Shown: positions 19,009 through 29,345 of the stretch, piece by piece | Layout of the letters: each line of letters begins with the position of its first letter | Position numbering within the stretch: position 1 is the first letter of the stretch | Assembly (NCBI GenBank): GCA_018819285.1 | Contig: JAHJQM010000023.1 | Location: forward strand, 1-63,457 | DNA from: Candidatus Omnitrophota bacterium | GTDB taxonomy: Bacteria; Omnitrophota; Gorgyraeia; Gorgyraeales; Gorgyraeaceae | Length of the DNA stretch: 63,457 bases | Direction of reading: 5' to 3' | Program-made: the position numbers and the translations under genes | The notes under the pieces: generated by a model | Seen by the model: the letters and a program-made list of their open reading frames with translations, nothing else | Databases searched by the model: none | Told to the model about the DNA's origin: nothing

Positions 19009-21246
19009 TTGAGCAAGGATAAAAAAGATCTTATAGTTTCCATTGGATTATTTGTTCTGGCGCTGTTACTTTTGGCTGGGATGATTTCATACTCATCTTA
19101 TGACATCGGATTTGAAACATCCACTCCCAATATCCATATCCGTAATTATATAGGAATAATAGGCGCATATACTGCGTGGGCAATATTCAAACTAATAGGA
19201 TATGCAGGATTTTTTATACCGTTTCTTTTTATAGTATGGGGCATAGGGATTTTAGCTGAGAGGCTGACCGGGAGACTTTTATACAGAATTCTTGGCATTT
19301 TATTTTTATTTTCCGCAAGTTCCGCATTTTTTAGCTTAACAGCCAGGCCTGATTCAGTTTTAATGGTGTCCAGGGGAGGGCTTTTAGGGTTTTTATTGAC
19401 CAAAAGGTTTCTCTTAGATTACCTGGGAGCTATTGGCGGATATATAGTGACGATAAGTTTAACTATATTGGCGCTTCTAGTTGCCACGGAATTTTTAATA
19501 GTGCCTGTAGTTTCTATTTTATTCATGAAAATATGGACTGTGGCAGATAGGATAGGTAAGGTGAAAAAAGGAAGAGGCGTTGTTAACTATGCAAAAACTG
19601 AAAAACTTGCTAGCGGGCCGAGATTAAGGCCTGCGGTGAAAGTAGATAAAAAACCATTAACAAGTAATCAAAAGCCAGAGAAAAAAGATGAGATTGAGGA
19701 AGTGTCCAGGATAAATATAATGCCAAAACCTGTAGCCAAACCAAAACCTGCGCCTGTAAAAGTAGCAAAAGTTGAACCGAGAGTCGTGGGAGACTACAAG
19801 CTTCCAAGCCTTGAGTTATTGGATTTGCCTACTCGTGAGGTGGGAAATATTTTTGGGGAGAATCTTGAGGAAAGCGCAAGGATACTCGAGGATACGCTAA
19901 GGGATTTTGGTATAGAGTCAAAGGTTTTGGATATAAGCAAAGGACCTGTTATCACTAGATATGAATTGCAGCCTGCGCCTGGTGTAAAGGTAAACAGAAT
20001 TACAAGCCTTAGCGATGACATAGCCCTTACTATGAAAGCGACTACTGTAAGGATAGTAGCTCCTATACCTGGAAAATCCTGTGTCGGCATAGAAGTGCCT
20101 AATCTAGATACGTCTATGGTTTTCTTAAGGGAAATACTGGAATCCAGCGAGTTTCAGAAGATGGCAGCCTCTTCAAAACTGGCCATGGCCCTTGGAAAAG
20201 ATATATCAGGCAAATCAGTGGTTACGGATCTAGGGGACATGCCCCATCTTTTAATAGCAGGCACTACTGGTTCAGGAAAGACTGTTTGCGTAAATTCCAT
20301 GATAATGAGTATGGTTTATAATGCTACGCCTGAAGAATTGAAATTTTTAATGGTTGACCCAAAGATGGTAGAACTTGCAATATACAATGGCCTGCCTCAT
20401 CTATTGTGCCCTGTTGTGACTGATGCAAAAAAGGTCTCAGGTGCGCTTGGCTGGGTTGTGGGCGAAATGGAAACAAGATATAAAATGCTCGCAAAGATAG
20501 CCGTGAGAAATATAACAGCGTTTAACCAGAAATCAGAAGAGAAATTACCTTATATAGTTGTTATAATAGACGAATTAGCAGATCTCATGATGGTTGCCCA
20601 GGAAGACATTGAGAATGCTATCACGCGCCTTGCGCAACTTTCAAGGGCAGTTGGCATTCATATGATACTTGCTACCCAGAGGCCATCTGTAGATGTTGTG
20701 ACGGGCGTAATAAAGGCAAATTTTCCAGCTAGAATCTCCTTTAAGGTTGCGTCAAAGGTTGATTCCAGGACAGTCCTTGATATGAATGGCGCTGATAAAT
20801 TGTTAGGAAAAGGAGACATGCTATTTTTGGCGCCCGGAAGCCCAAAGCCCATAAGGGCTCAAGGCACATATCTTACAGACCCTGAAATAGAAAAGGTTGT
20901 GAATTTTATAAAGTCTCAGCAGGAACCTGTTTATGACAACGAGATACTTGAGCAGCAAAAAAAGAGCGTATCAGCCAGAGGCGGTTTTGAAAAAGATGAA
21001 TTCTTTGATGAGGCAGTGAAGATGGTACTGGAAACAGGCCAGGCGTCAGTTTCAATGCTTCAGAGAAGATTAAGGCTTGGCTATACAAGGGCTGCCAGGA
21101 TTGTGGATGCCATGGAAGAAGAAGGCATAATAGGCCCTTTTAGAGGCAGCAAGCCTAGGGAGATATTGATACAGGAATATCAGTCAAAAGAAGAGATTAG
21201 AGAAGATCAGAAGAATTTAACTACTCCAACCACAGAGCAGCAGTGA
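19009..21246 (+). CDS. ftsK: DNA translocase FtsK/SpoIIIE
   Basis: PHLLIAGTTGSGKTVCVNSMIMS, C-terminal gamma-type winged helix; TTG start at 19009 favoured over GTG 18997, which overlaps the SD. Confidence 0.95.
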   Translation: MSKDKKDLIVSIGLFVLALLLLAGMISYSSYDIGFETSTPNIHIRNYIGIIGAYTAWAIFKLIGYAGFFIPFLFIVWGIGILAERLTGRLLYRILGILFLFSASSAFFSLTARPDSVLMVSRGGLLGFLLTKRFLLDYLGAIGGYIVTISLTILALLVATEFLIVPVVSILFMKIWTVADRIGKVKKGRGVVNYAKTEKLASGPRLRPAVKVDKKPLTSNQKPEKKDEIEEVSRINIMPKPVAKPKPAPVKVAKVEPRVVGDYKLPSLELLDLPTREVGNIFGENLEESARILEDTLRDFGIESKVLDISKGPVITRYELQPAPGVKVNRITSLSDDIALTMKATTVRIVAPIPGKSCVGIEVPNLDTSMVFLREILESSEFQKMAASSKLAMALGKDISGKSVVTDLGDMPHLLIAGTTGSGKTVCVNSMIMSMVYNATPEELKFLMVDPKMVELAIYNGLPHLLCPVVTDAKKVSGALGWVVGEMETRYKMLAKIAVRNITAFNQKSEEKLPYIVVIIDELADLMMVAQEDIENAITRLAQLSRAVGIHMILATQRPSVDVVTGVIKANFPARISFKVASKVDSRTVLDMNGADKLLGKGDMLFLAPGSPKPIRAQGTYLTDPEIEKVVNFIKSQQEPVYDNEILEQQKKSVSARGGFEKDEFFDEAVKMVLETGQASVSMLQRRLRLGYTRAARIVDAMEEEGIIGPFRGSKPREILIQEYQSKEEIREDQKNLTTPTTEQQ

Positions 21247-21247
21247 C

Positions 21248-21349
21248 AATGTATTAATTCCTTAAACCAATTTTGCCTTGCCCTTTTGATGATAACGCTT
21301 AAATATATTTTCAAAAGGGCGAGATAAGATTCAACTGTGGCTATACATT
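21248..21349 (+). promoter_or_regulatory. Start-proximal hairpin repeat, copy 2
   Basis: CCTTAAACC-AATTTTGCCTTGCCCTTTTGA ... TCAAAAGGGCGAGATAAGATT-CAACTGTGGC directly before ATG 21350; outer AATGTA/TACATT. Confidence 0.6.
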
Positions 21350-22234
21350 ATGTCAGAGTCATTAGGTAAAATATTAAAAAGAACAAGGGAATCCAAGCAT
21401 CTTTCCATAGAAGAAGTATCCGAGAGAAGCCGCATACCTAAATATATAGTTTCTACCCTGGAAGAAGACAGGCTGAATGAAATAAAATCAGTTTTTTATG
21501 CAAAGAGCTTTGTAAAAACATACGCTACTTTTTTAGGGGCATTGGATGAAACGGGCATAAAAGAATATCTTGTTAAACCCGCTCATCTGCCAGAAGCGAT
21601 TTTAAGGCCAGTGGCAAAGCCTATTTTCGGAACCACACAACAAAAATCTCCCCCTGCAAAAGAAATACCACAGTTAGGGTTTTCAGGCATAATTAAATAT
21701 AAAAACCAGATAATAGCTATAATTATAGGGGTATTAGCGTTCTGGGTGTTGTCGTCAGCTATTATCCATGTCACTAAATTTATTAAAAATATACCTGTAA
21801 AAAAGCAAAATAAGATAGTTAAAAGCGCGTTTCCGTACCATAAGGGTACGGGGCAATCAACCCACCAACGCTCTGAACGAAAACCTTTAGTTTCGTACGA
21901 TTCAAGCTCTAAGGCGCCTGTAAAAGAGAAAAAAGAAAAAGCCGTAACTGTAAAAACCCAGCACCATAAGGATACGGGGCAGGCAGATGAAATAGAGATA
22001 GAAATTTCTGCTTCGGATAATACATGGCTCCGGATAATAAGCGACGGAGAGCTTATGTTTACAGGGATATTTAGGAAAGGTAGTTTAGATACATGGAAGG
22101 CAAAAAAAGAAATAAAATTGGAAGCAGGCAATTCCGGCGTTATTAAGATAAACGTAAACGGAAAACCCGCAATCTTTTTCGGGAAAAAAGGCGAAAAAAA
22201 AGAGGTCATAATTACAAAAGATGGGATAAGATAG
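21350..22234 (+). CDS. rodZ: RodZ-like helix-turn-helix/DUF4115 membrane protein
   Basis: SLGKILKRTRESKHLSIEEVSERSRIPKYIVSTLEE, one TM, C-terminal ASDNTWLRIISDGELMFTG. Confidence 0.85.
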   Translation: MSESLGKILKRTRESKHLSIEEVSERSRIPKYIVSTLEEDRLNEIKSVFYAKSFVKTYATFLGALDETGIKEYLVKPAHLPEAILRPVAKPIFGTTQQKSPPAKEIPQLGFSGIIKYKNQIIAIIIGVLAFWVLSSAIIHVTKFIKNIPVKKQNKIVKSAFPYHKGTGQSTHQRSERKPLVSYDSSSKAPVKEKKEKAVTVKTQHHKDTGQADEIEIEISASDNTWLRIISDGELMFTGIFRKGSLDTWKAKKEIKLEAGNSGVIKINVNGKPAIFFGKKGEKKEVIITKDGIR

Positions 22235-22273
22235 TTAAAAGTTTAAAGTTGCGGGGAGGAACCCAGTTTTTTT

Positions 22274-23527
22274 ATGGCAAAAACAGTAAGTATAATAAGT
22301 TTGGGATGCCCGAGAAATACCGTAGATTCGGAAAAACTCGTGGCTAGTTTTATAAAAAAGGGCTACAGATTTCAGAAGGATATATTAAATTCTGATACTG
22401 TAATCGTGAATACATGCGCTTTTATAGAAGATGCCAAGAAAGAATCAGTAGACAATATACTTATGGCGATAGACGCTAAAAAAGACGGAAATATAAAAAA
22501 GATTATAGTGGCTGGATGCCTTTCAGAAAGATATAGAAGAGAATTAGCCGAAGAATTAAAAGAAGTGGATGAATTTAGGGGTGTTTTGGATTTCAGGAAG
22601 CCTCAAAACCAGATCCTGAAACTTACTCCGCCGCATTACGCCTATATCAAGATTTCAGAAGGCTGCGCTAACAGGTGCACGTATTGTGTTATACCTTGCT
22701 TGAAAGGCAATTATAAAAGCAGGTCTATTAGCTCCATAAAGAAAGAAGCAACTAGACTAGTAAAAAATGGAGCAAAAGAAATTATCTTAATAGGCCAGGA
22801 TACTTCTTTATATGGCATAGATTTGTATGGAAAAAAGAGGTTGGGTAATTTATTAAAGGAGTTGGTTAAGATTTCAAAAGATATATGGGTGAGGCTATTG
22901 TATTTACACCCAGCGAATTTAGATAAAGAAGTTATCGAGATTATAAGGGATAATGAAAACATATGCAGGTATATAGATTTGCCGCTGGAGCATATTAATG
23001 ATAGAATATTAAAGCAGATGGCCAGGAGGACAAATAAAAGGGAGATAATAGCTCTTATAGAGCATATAAGAAAAGAGATACCAGATGCTGTTATTCGAAC
23101 TTCATTTATAGTTGGTTTTCCAGGAGAAAGAGATAAGGAATTTAAGGAACTTGTATCTTTTATAAAAGAAATGAGATTTGAAAAGCTAGGTGTTTTTAAA
23201 TATTCGAGAGAGGAAGGCACTCCAGCTTATGAGCATAAAAATCAGATTTCAGAAAAAGAGAAACAAATAAGATTTAACCGCATAATGTCAGCGCAGCAAG
23301 GCATATCAAGAAAGATAAATGAAAGATTTAAAGGCAGGGTATTAAAGATGCTAGTGGAAGAAAAAGGCAAGGGTTATTATATAGCCAGGACAGAATATGA
23401 TGCCCCTGATATAGACGGACTAGCGTATATTAAAGGCAAAAATTTAAAGATAGGGAACTTTTATAACGTTAAAATACAAGATACACACGAATATGATTTA
23501 GCGGGCAACTATGAATATAGCAAATAA
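22274..23527 (+). CDS. rimO: Ribosomal protein S12 methylthiotransferase
   Basis: SIISLGCPRNTVDSEK; EGCANRCTYCVIP; C-terminal TRAM. Confidence 0.96.
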   Translation: MAKTVSIISLGCPRNTVDSEKLVASFIKKGYRFQKDILNSDTVIVNTCAFIEDAKKESVDNILMAIDAKKDGNIKKIIVAGCLSERYRRELAEELKEVDEFRGVLDFRKPQNQILKLTPPHYAYIKISEGCANRCTYCVIPCLKGNYKSRSISSIKKEATRLVKNGAKEIILIGQDTSLYGIDLYGKKRLGNLLKELVKISKDIWVRLLYLHPANLDKEVIEIIRDNENICRYIDLPLEHINDRILKQMARRTNKREIIALIEHIRKEIPDAVIRTSFIVGFPGERDKEFKELVSFIKEMRFEKLGVFKYSREEGTPAYEHKNQISEKEKQIRFNRIMSAQQGISRKINERFKGRVLKMLVEEKGKGYYIARTEYDAPDIDGLAYIKGKNLKIGNFYNVKIQDTHEYDLAGNYEYSK

Positions 23528-24077
23528 ACTTACAATTTCTAGAATAATTTTGGCCGGCATTTTTATATGGTTTCTTTTTATAAAAGGCCCAAGCGCAAAA
23601 TTTACAGCAATGGCTATTTTTCTGGTAGCCTGCGCCACTGATTATTACGACGGTTATATGGCCAGGAAAACAGGCGACATTACTGCTTTTGGCAAATTAA
23701 TGGACCCTATTGCTGACAAGATACTTATTTTGGGGGCGTTCCTGGCTTTTGTAGAGATGGAGATAATACCCGCGTGGATGGTGATGGTTATTATAGCAAG
23801 GGAACTGGTGATTACAGGCATAAGGATTTTAGCGCTTTCGCAAAAAAGGGTTCTTAGCGCAGAGATGGGAGGAAAACATAAAACAGTTTCCCAGATGGTG
23901 GCTGTTGTATCTATGCTTATATTTTTAATAATCAGGGATCTAGGATTTGGTTTCAGGCATATGGAAGATTTTAAAATAGCTGTGTATCTACTGATGCTTA
24001 TAACGGTGGGTATGACTTTGACTTCAGGTATTTCTTATATGTCCAGGAACAAAGACATTTTTATGGGTGATAAATGA
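23511..24077 (+). CDS. pgsA: CDP-diacylglycerol-glycerol-3-phosphate 3-phosphatidyltransferase
   Basis: NIANKLTISRIILAG; ATDYYDGYMARKTGDITAFGKLMDPIADK. Confidence 0.96.
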   Translation: MNIANKLTISRIILAGIFIWFLFIKGPSAKFTAMAIFLVACATDYYDGYMARKTGDITAFGKLMDPIADKILILGAFLAFVEMEIIPAWMVMVIIARELVITGIRILALSQKRVLSAEMGGKHKTVSQMVAVVSMLIFLIIRDLGFGFRHMEDFKIAVYLLMLITVGMTLTSGISYMSRNKDIFMGDK

Positions 24078-24532
24078 AAGACCGTTTATGTAAAACAATA
24101 GCAAGCGTTTTTTATATAGGCTATCTGCCTGTTGCGCCTGGCACGCTCGGGAGCCTTGCGTCGCTTGTTTTATATTATTTTATATGCCATGACGCATTAA
24201 TAATGGCCGTGGTTATCTTAATAGTACTTATACTCGGATTTATGACAACCGGCAGGGTAGAGAAAATTTTTGGAGAAAAAGACCCCGGGGAGATAATAAT
24301 CGATGAATTCGCCGGCATGCTTATAAGCTTATATCACTTACCTCCTACTATGGGTTATGTGGTTACAGGATTTTTACTATTCAGATTTTTTGATATAGTA
24401 AAGCCAAAGCCTATCAAGAGCCTTGAAAAATTAAAAGGCAGCACGGGTATCATGTTAGACGATATTATAGCAGGCGTATATGCCAATATAATTCTCCAGA
24501 CTATATATATAGTTAATCTGTTGCGCCATTAA
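24074..24532 (+). CDS. pgpA: Phosphatidylglycerophosphatase A
   Basis: YIGYLPVAPGTLGSL; DPGEIIIDEFAGML. Confidence 0.95.
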   Translation: MKDRLCKTIASVFYIGYLPVAPGTLGSLASLVLYYFICHDALIMAVVILIVLILGFMTTGRVEKIFGEKDPGEIIIDEFAGMLISLYHLPPTMGYVVTGFLLFRFFDIVKPKPIKSLEKLKGSTGIMLDDIIAGVYANIILQTIYIVNLLRH

Positions 24533-25098
24533 ATGTTCCGCAGGTATTTTTGTAAAATAATAGAATGTATAGCGCCTTTTGGATCAAGGTCGCTCTGGAA
24601 TAATGTAAGTTTATTGATTTGTATGTCGTCCTTTAAGCAAAAAGCTGTTTCCTCGAGCAGTTTTGTAAGGCGCGGCATATTCTTATTCGATTTGACCCTG
24701 CCTAGCGTGAGATGAGGCTTGAATTCGCGGCTTGCCCGCTCAAATCCTATTTTTTCCAAAGCTGTTTCTATTTTCTCGTTAAGCGTTTTTAAAAATTCCG
24801 AGCCTTTGTCAATACCGAGCCATATGACGGCCGGATGATTCAGGCTTGGAAAAGCGCCTATCCTGGAAAATACGATTTTAAAAGAATCGAAATTATCTGA
24901 GATATCGGATATTAAGTCAGAAATTCCCAGAACCTTACCTTTGTCGATATTTCCAAGAAACTTTAATGTGAGATGCATCTGGCTGTCGGTTATCCATTTG
25001 ATATCGGCATTGGATTTTTTGAGGATGGAAATAAGTTCGGATATTTTTTGCCTGGTTTGATTATCGATTTCAACTGCTATAAAACCACGAAGATGCAT
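24529..25098 (-). CDS. thpR: RNA 2',3'-cyclic phosphodiesterase
   Basis: 2H phosphoesterase motifs MHLTLKFLG and FKPHLTLGRVK. Confidence 0.93.
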   Translation of the reverse strand: MHLRGFIAVEIDNQTRQKISELISILKKSNADIKWITDSQMHLTLKFLGNIDKGKVLGISDLISDISDNFDSFKIVFSRIGAFPSLNHPAVIWLGIDKGSEFLKTLNEKIETALEKIGFERASREFKPHLTLGRVKSNKNMPRLTKLLEETAFCLKDDIQINKLTLFQSDLDPKGAIHSIILQKYLRNI

Positions 25099-25109
25099 TG
25101 TCGCCTTTG

Positions 25110-25160
25110 AATTTTGTAAGTTGACACCGTGACATTGTCAGATTGTCAACTTACAAAATT
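25110..25160. repeat. Stop-proximal palindrome family (TTGACA..TGACATTGTCA..TGTCAA), extended copy
   Basis: AATTTTGTAAGTTGACA ... TGTCAACTTACAAAATT; overlaps the cinA stop codon. Confidence 0.85.
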
Positions 25161-26414
25161 GGCTAAGGGATTCATAACTTCTTTCCTAATTATATTCAAA
25201 GCGGCTTGAGCGGATTTGTATTTTATGAGATCCCGGGTGCCGATAAAGCGGAATTCTTTACAGGTAGTTTTTGCTTTAGTTGACAGGGCTATATAGACAA
25301 GCCCTATTGGTTTTTTGTTTGTCGCGCCTCCAGGCCCTGCAATGCCGCTGATCCCTATGCCATAACCTGTACTAGCCAGAACTCTTACATTTTTTGCCAT
25401 TAATGCAGCAACCTGCTTTGAAACAGAGCCGTATTTTTTTATTGTATCCATGGGTATATCCAGGAGTTTATTTTTTGATGCATTGCTGTAAGAAACAATG
25501 CCGAGCTTAAAATAACAGGAGCTCCCTGGTATATCTGTGATCCTATTGGCCAGGAGACCGCCTGTGCAGGATTCAGCTATGGCTAGTGTTTTCTTAGCCC
25601 TTAAAAGGTATTTTCCAACAATCTCTTCAAGTTTATCATTATCGTAGCCAAAGATATAATTTTTAAGGCGCGATTTAATTTTATTTTCTATTCTAGCTAT
25701 TATTTTACAGGCAGACTTTTTGTTTTTCTCATTTACAGTGATTTTTACATGTATTTCCTCAGGATGCGGATAGATTCCCATCTGGACACCTCTGCCGCTT
25801 ATCTTTAAAAGGTCTTCTATCATTTCATTTACTCTTGATTCAGCGAGGCCTGTTATTTTTATAACCCTGGATTTTATAATTTGCCCTAGAGGAAATTTCT
25901 TTTTTAAATATGGAAGCGCAGTTTCTTCAAGCATCGGATAAAGTTCAAACGGTACTCCAGGGAAAGCTATTAAGACTTTATTTTCCATAGGGATTATGAG
26001 GCCAGGAGCAGTGCCTATATTATTAACTATTGGTATGGCGTCTTCAGGTAATAATGCCTGGCGCAGGTTATTAGCAGGCATTTTTATTTTACGTCTCTTA
26101 AAGTGAGTTTTTATGCGCTCAGAGATTTTTTTATTAAAGATTAGTTTTTTATTTAATGCCTTCTGGATACATTCAAGCGTTATGTCATCAACAGTAGGGC
26201 CTAACCCGCCGCTTGTGATTACTATTTCTGATTCACTGAGGGCTCTTCTTATAGAAGAGATGATAACTTCAGGATCGTCGGGTATATCCAGATGTTTGGA
26301 AGTTTTTATGCCTATAGAAGCGAGTTTATTTGAAACAAACTGGGCGTTTGTATTTGCAATATGGCCCAGCATTATTTCATTGCCTATACAGATTACTTGA
26401 GCGGGAAATCCCAT
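25146..26414 (-). CDS. cinA: CinA-like competence/damage-inducible protein
   Basis: MGFPAQVICIGNEIMLGH..; ITSGGLGPTVDD; C-terminal ESCTGGLLANRITDIPGSS; start at 26414 preferred. Confidence 0.94.
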   Translation of the reverse strand: MGFPAQVICIGNEIMLGHIANTNAQFVSNKLASIGIKTSKHLDIPDDPEVIISSIRRALSESEIVITSGGLGPTVDDITLECIQKALNKKLIFNKKISERIKTHFKRRKIKMPANNLRQALLPEDAIPIVNNIGTAPGLIIPMENKVLIAFPGVPFELYPMLEETALPYLKKKFPLGQIIKSRVIKITGLAESRVNEMIEDLLKISGRGVQMGIYPHPEEIHVKITVNEKNKKSACKIIARIENKIKSRLKNYIFGYDNDKLEEIVGKYLLRAKKTLAIAESCTGGLLANRITDIPGSSCYFKLGIVSYSNASKNKLLDIPMDTIKKYGSVSKQVAALMAKNVRVLASTGYGIGISGIAGPGGATNKKPIGLVYIALSTKAKTTCKEFRFIGTRDLIKYKSAQAALNIIRKEVMNPLANFVS

Positions 26415-26450
26415 AGCCCATATTATATGCAATATTCAATCTATTGTCAA

Positions 26451-26536
26451 AATGAATTCCTTAGTCCAATTTTGCCCTCGTTGCTTCGTTTTGCGAAGCA
26501 AAACAGCGAGAGCAAGATTCAGAGGTGGCAATTCAT
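26451..26536 (+). promoter_or_regulatory. Start-proximal hairpin repeat, copy 3
   Basis: AATGAATT-CCTTAGTCC-AATTTTGCCCTCG..CGAGAGCAAGATT-CAGAGGTGGC-AATTCATT; followed by a short reading frame starting TTG (MKENQLKMCLI*). Confidence 0.6.
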
Positions 26537-26599
26537 TTGAAAGAAAATCAGCTTAAGATGTGTCTAATATAATGAAAGGGGGTGATGGATACTTTGTGC

Positions 26600-26628
26600 T
26601 TTACTTTAACTTACTGTAAATGTATAAT
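26600..26628 (+). promoter_or_regulatory. Putative sigma70 promoter for recA, TTTACT-17-TATAAT
   Basis: TTTACT 26600-26605, TATAAT 26623-26628 with TG just upstream. Confidence 0.5.
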
Positions 26629-26733
26629 TTATGGTATGGAATTTCAAAAACCGAAATTCCAACCACTGAAAATCGCTTAAAAGTTATCGCGAAGCGGTTT
26701 TCCTGTATTCATAACAAAAAAAGGGGGGTTAGC

Positions 26734-27774
26734 ATGGTTAAGAAAGAAGAAAAAAAGGTAGTGGCGGCAAAGTCTGATGATAAAGAAAAGGCTATTGAAT
26801 CAGCTGTTTCGCAGATAGAAAAGCAGTTTGGCAAGGGATCTATTATGCGATTAGGCCAGGAAACCAAGTTTGACGTGGATGTTATTTCCACAGGCACATT
26901 GTCTTTAGACCTGGCATTAGGAGTAGGAGGAGTGCCGAGAGGAAGGGTTGTGGAGATATTTGGGCCTGAGGCAGGCGGAAAAACAACCCTTACCTTGACT
27001 ATAATCTCGCAGGCTCAAAAAGCAGGAGGTATTGCTGCTTTTATAGATGCTGAACATGCATTGGATCCGACCTACGCAAGGAAGCTAAAGGTGAATCTTG
27101 ATGATCTTTTAATATCCCAGCCTGATACAGGCGAGCAGGCGCTTGATATAGCGGAGATGCTTGTGAGGAGTAACGCAGTCGATCTGATAGTAATAGATTC
27201 TGTTGCAGCCCTTGTGCCACAGGCAGAAATAGAAGGACAAATGGGGGACAGGCATATAGGGTTACAGGCAAGACTTATGTCTCAGGCATTAAGAAAACTC
27301 ACAGCTATTATTGCAAAGACCCACACATGCGTTATCTTTATTAATCAAATAAGAGAGAAGATAGGAGTCATGTTTGGAAACCCTGAGACCACAACAGGCG
27401 GAAGGGCTTTGAAATTTTATTCTTCCGTGAGAATAGATATGAGGAATATAGGAGCAATAAAGACAGGCGATAAGGTTATAGGTAATAGAGTCAGGGCTAA
27501 GGTTGTAAAAAATAAGGTTGCCCCGCCTTTCAGGAATGCGGAATTTGAAATAATACACGGGGAAGGCATTTCAAGGGAAGGCAGTGCAATAGAACTTGGC
27601 ATAGAATCAGAAGTCTTGACTAAGTCAGGCTCGTCTATAATCTTTGGAGCAGAGAAGTTAGGTCAGGGCATGGAGGCTACCAGAGAATATCTTAAAAATA
27701 ATCCAAAAGTCTGCAGTGAAATAGAAAAGAAAATAAAAGAAACATTGGCAAAAGTAGATGCAGGGAAGAAGTAA
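26734..27774 (+). CDS. recA: Recombinase RecA
   Basis: [30 protein letters not shown] 26734 with SD AGGGGGG. Confidence 0.98.
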   Translation: MVKKEEKKVVAAKSDDKEKAIESAVSQIEKQFGKGSIMRLGQETKFDVDVISTGTLSLDLALGVGGVPRGRVVEIFGPEAGGKTTLTLTIISQAQKAGGIAAFIDAEHALDPTYARKLKVNLDDLLISQPDTGEQALDIAEMLVRSNAVDLIVIDSVAALVPQAEIEGQMGDRHIGLQARLMSQALRKLTAIIAKTHTCVIFINQIREKIGVMFGNPETTTGGRALKFYSSVRIDMRNIGAIKTGDKVIGNRVRAKVVKNKVAPPFRNAEFEIIHGEGISREGSAIELGIESEVLTKSGSSIIFGAEKLGQGMEATREYLKNNPKVCSEIEKKIKETLAKVDAGKK

Positions 27775-27849
27775 TCTCGGGAAGGACGCGGAATTATGCC
27801 GAAATTAATTACTGATTTTCGCATATTTCCGCGATTAATAAGGAGATTC

Positions 27850-29292
27850 ATGAGGAGAGTTTTAATAGTTATCTCTGTATTTTCATTAGTTTCTTTGGCG
27901 TTTAGTGCGTATGCTGAACCATCAAAAGAAGCGCTGAGCCTCCAGGATGCGTTTGTAAAGGTTTCCAAAGATGTTGGCAGTGCAGTTGTCAGTATAAGCA
28001 CCGAACATACAGAGCGTTATCAGGCCAGATATTATCCTTTTGCGCAATTTGAAGACCAATTCTCCAATGATTTCTTCAATGATTTTTTCGTAGAAGGCCC
28101 TCAGAGGGAATTCAAAAAAATAGGCCTTGGATCAGGTTTTATTATTAATAAAGAAGGTTATATAATTACCAATGAACATGTAATTCATGGAGCTGATAAG
28201 ATTGCTGTTACATTGCCTGATGGCAGAGAGTTTGAGGCTAGTTTAACAGGTTCTGACGCATATTCTGACCTGGCTGTCATTAAGATTGAACCAAAAGGAG
28301 AATTATCGTTTGCAAAACTTGGCAACTCAGATGATGTCCAGATAGGCAACTGGGCGATAGCGATTGGAAATCCTTTTGCTTTTGCAGTAAAGAATCCAGA
28401 GCCAACGGTTACCGTGGGGGTAATAAGCGCTCTTCATAGAAGCCTTCCAAGGACAGATAAAAGGACGAGGGAATATTCTGATCTTATACAGACAGACGCT
28501 GCAATAAATCCGGGAAATAGCGGCGGGCCTTTGGTTAATATTTACGGAGATGTTATAGGCATTAATGTCGCTATATTCACTTTGAGCGGCGGGTCAGAGG
28601 GCATAGGATTTGCAATCCCGATAAACGCAGCTAAAAAAATAATAAATGACCTGATGCAGGGCAAAAAGGTTTTATATGGATGGCTTGGGGTGATTATACA
28701 GGATATGGACGCTAATCTGGCTAGCTATTTCGGATTAAGCGATAAGAGTGGAGTACTTGTTTCTAAGATAGTGGAGACAAGCCCTGCTGAGAAAGCCGGG
28801 TTAAGGCCAGGCGATATAATTATTTCTATGGATAATGACAGGATTAAGAATACAGAAAGCCTTATAATAGCGCTTTTAAAAAAGAGCGTAGGGGATAAAG
28901 TTACATTGGGCGTAACAAGGGATTCGAAACTTTATTCCGTTACCGTAGAGATAGGAAAGAGACCTGAGGATACATCTATAGTTGCGCAAAAAAAGACAAA
29001 GCCTCAAGTTGCTAAAAAAATTACTAAGTCATGGAGAGGGTTAGAGGTAACTGATATTACTGCCGAGATAGTTCAGCATTTCAAGATTAGCGCAGAGAGC
29101 GGCGTGATTGTCGTATCTATAGAGCCTGGAAGCCCGTCTGAACGCTCAGGCATAAGGCCAGGGGATGTGATTTATGAAGTAAGTAGAATGCCTGTAAAGA
29201 ACGCAAGAGATTACTCAATTGCCATAGAAAAAGTCTCTGGCGATGCGCTTATCGGGACTTACAGAGGTTATGTAGTGCTCAAGGAAAAGTAA
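27850..29292 (+). CDS. degP: DegP/HtrA-type periplasmic serine protease with two PDZ domains
   Basis: Signal peptide MRRVLIVISVFSLVSLAFSAYAEP; INPGNSGGPLVN; PDZ repeats; start 27850 with SD AAGGAG. Confidence 0.94.
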   Translation: MRRVLIVISVFSLVSLAFSAYAEPSKEALSLQDAFVKVSKDVGSAVVSISTEHTERYQARYYPFAQFEDQFSNDFFNDFFVEGPQREFKKIGLGSGFIINKEGYIITNEHVIHGADKIAVTLPDGREFEASLTGSDAYSDLAVIKIEPKGELSFAKLGNSDDVQIGNWAIAIGNPFAFAVKNPEPTVTVGVISALHRSLPRTDKRTREYSDLIQTDAAINPGNSGGPLVNIYGDVIGINVAIFTLSGGSEGIGFAIPINAAKKIINDLMQGKKVLYGWLGVIIQDMDANLASYFGLSDKSGVLVSKIVETSPAEKAGLRPGDIIISMDNDRIKNTESLIIALLKKSVGDKVTLGVTRDSKLYSVTVEIGKRPEDTSIVAQKKTKPQVAKKITKSWRGLEVTDITAEIVQHFKISAESGVIVVSIEPGSPSERSGIRPGDVIYEVSRMPVKNARDYSIAIEKVSGDALIGTYRGYVVLKEK

Positions 29293-29294
29293 CT

Positions 29295-29329
29295 AAGTTG
29301 ACATTGTGACAATGTTAGAGTGTCAACTT
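29295..29329. repeat. Stop-proximal palindrome family copy
   Basis: AAGTTGACATTGTGACAATGTTAGAGTGTCAACTT after the degP stop. Confidence 0.8.
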
Positions 29330-29345
29330 CGGGGATGCTAGCATA

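Noticed and set aside
26620-26733. Extended RecA N-terminus from ATG 26620
   Set aside because: Start overlaps the probable -10 box TATAAT (26623-26628); 26734 has a strong SD and gives a normal RecA N-terminus
27796-27849. Extended HtrA N-terminus from 27796
   Set aside because: The added residues come from a palindrome (CGCGGAATTATGCCGAAATT...GATTTTCGCATATTTCCGCG); 27850 has a SD and a clean signal peptide
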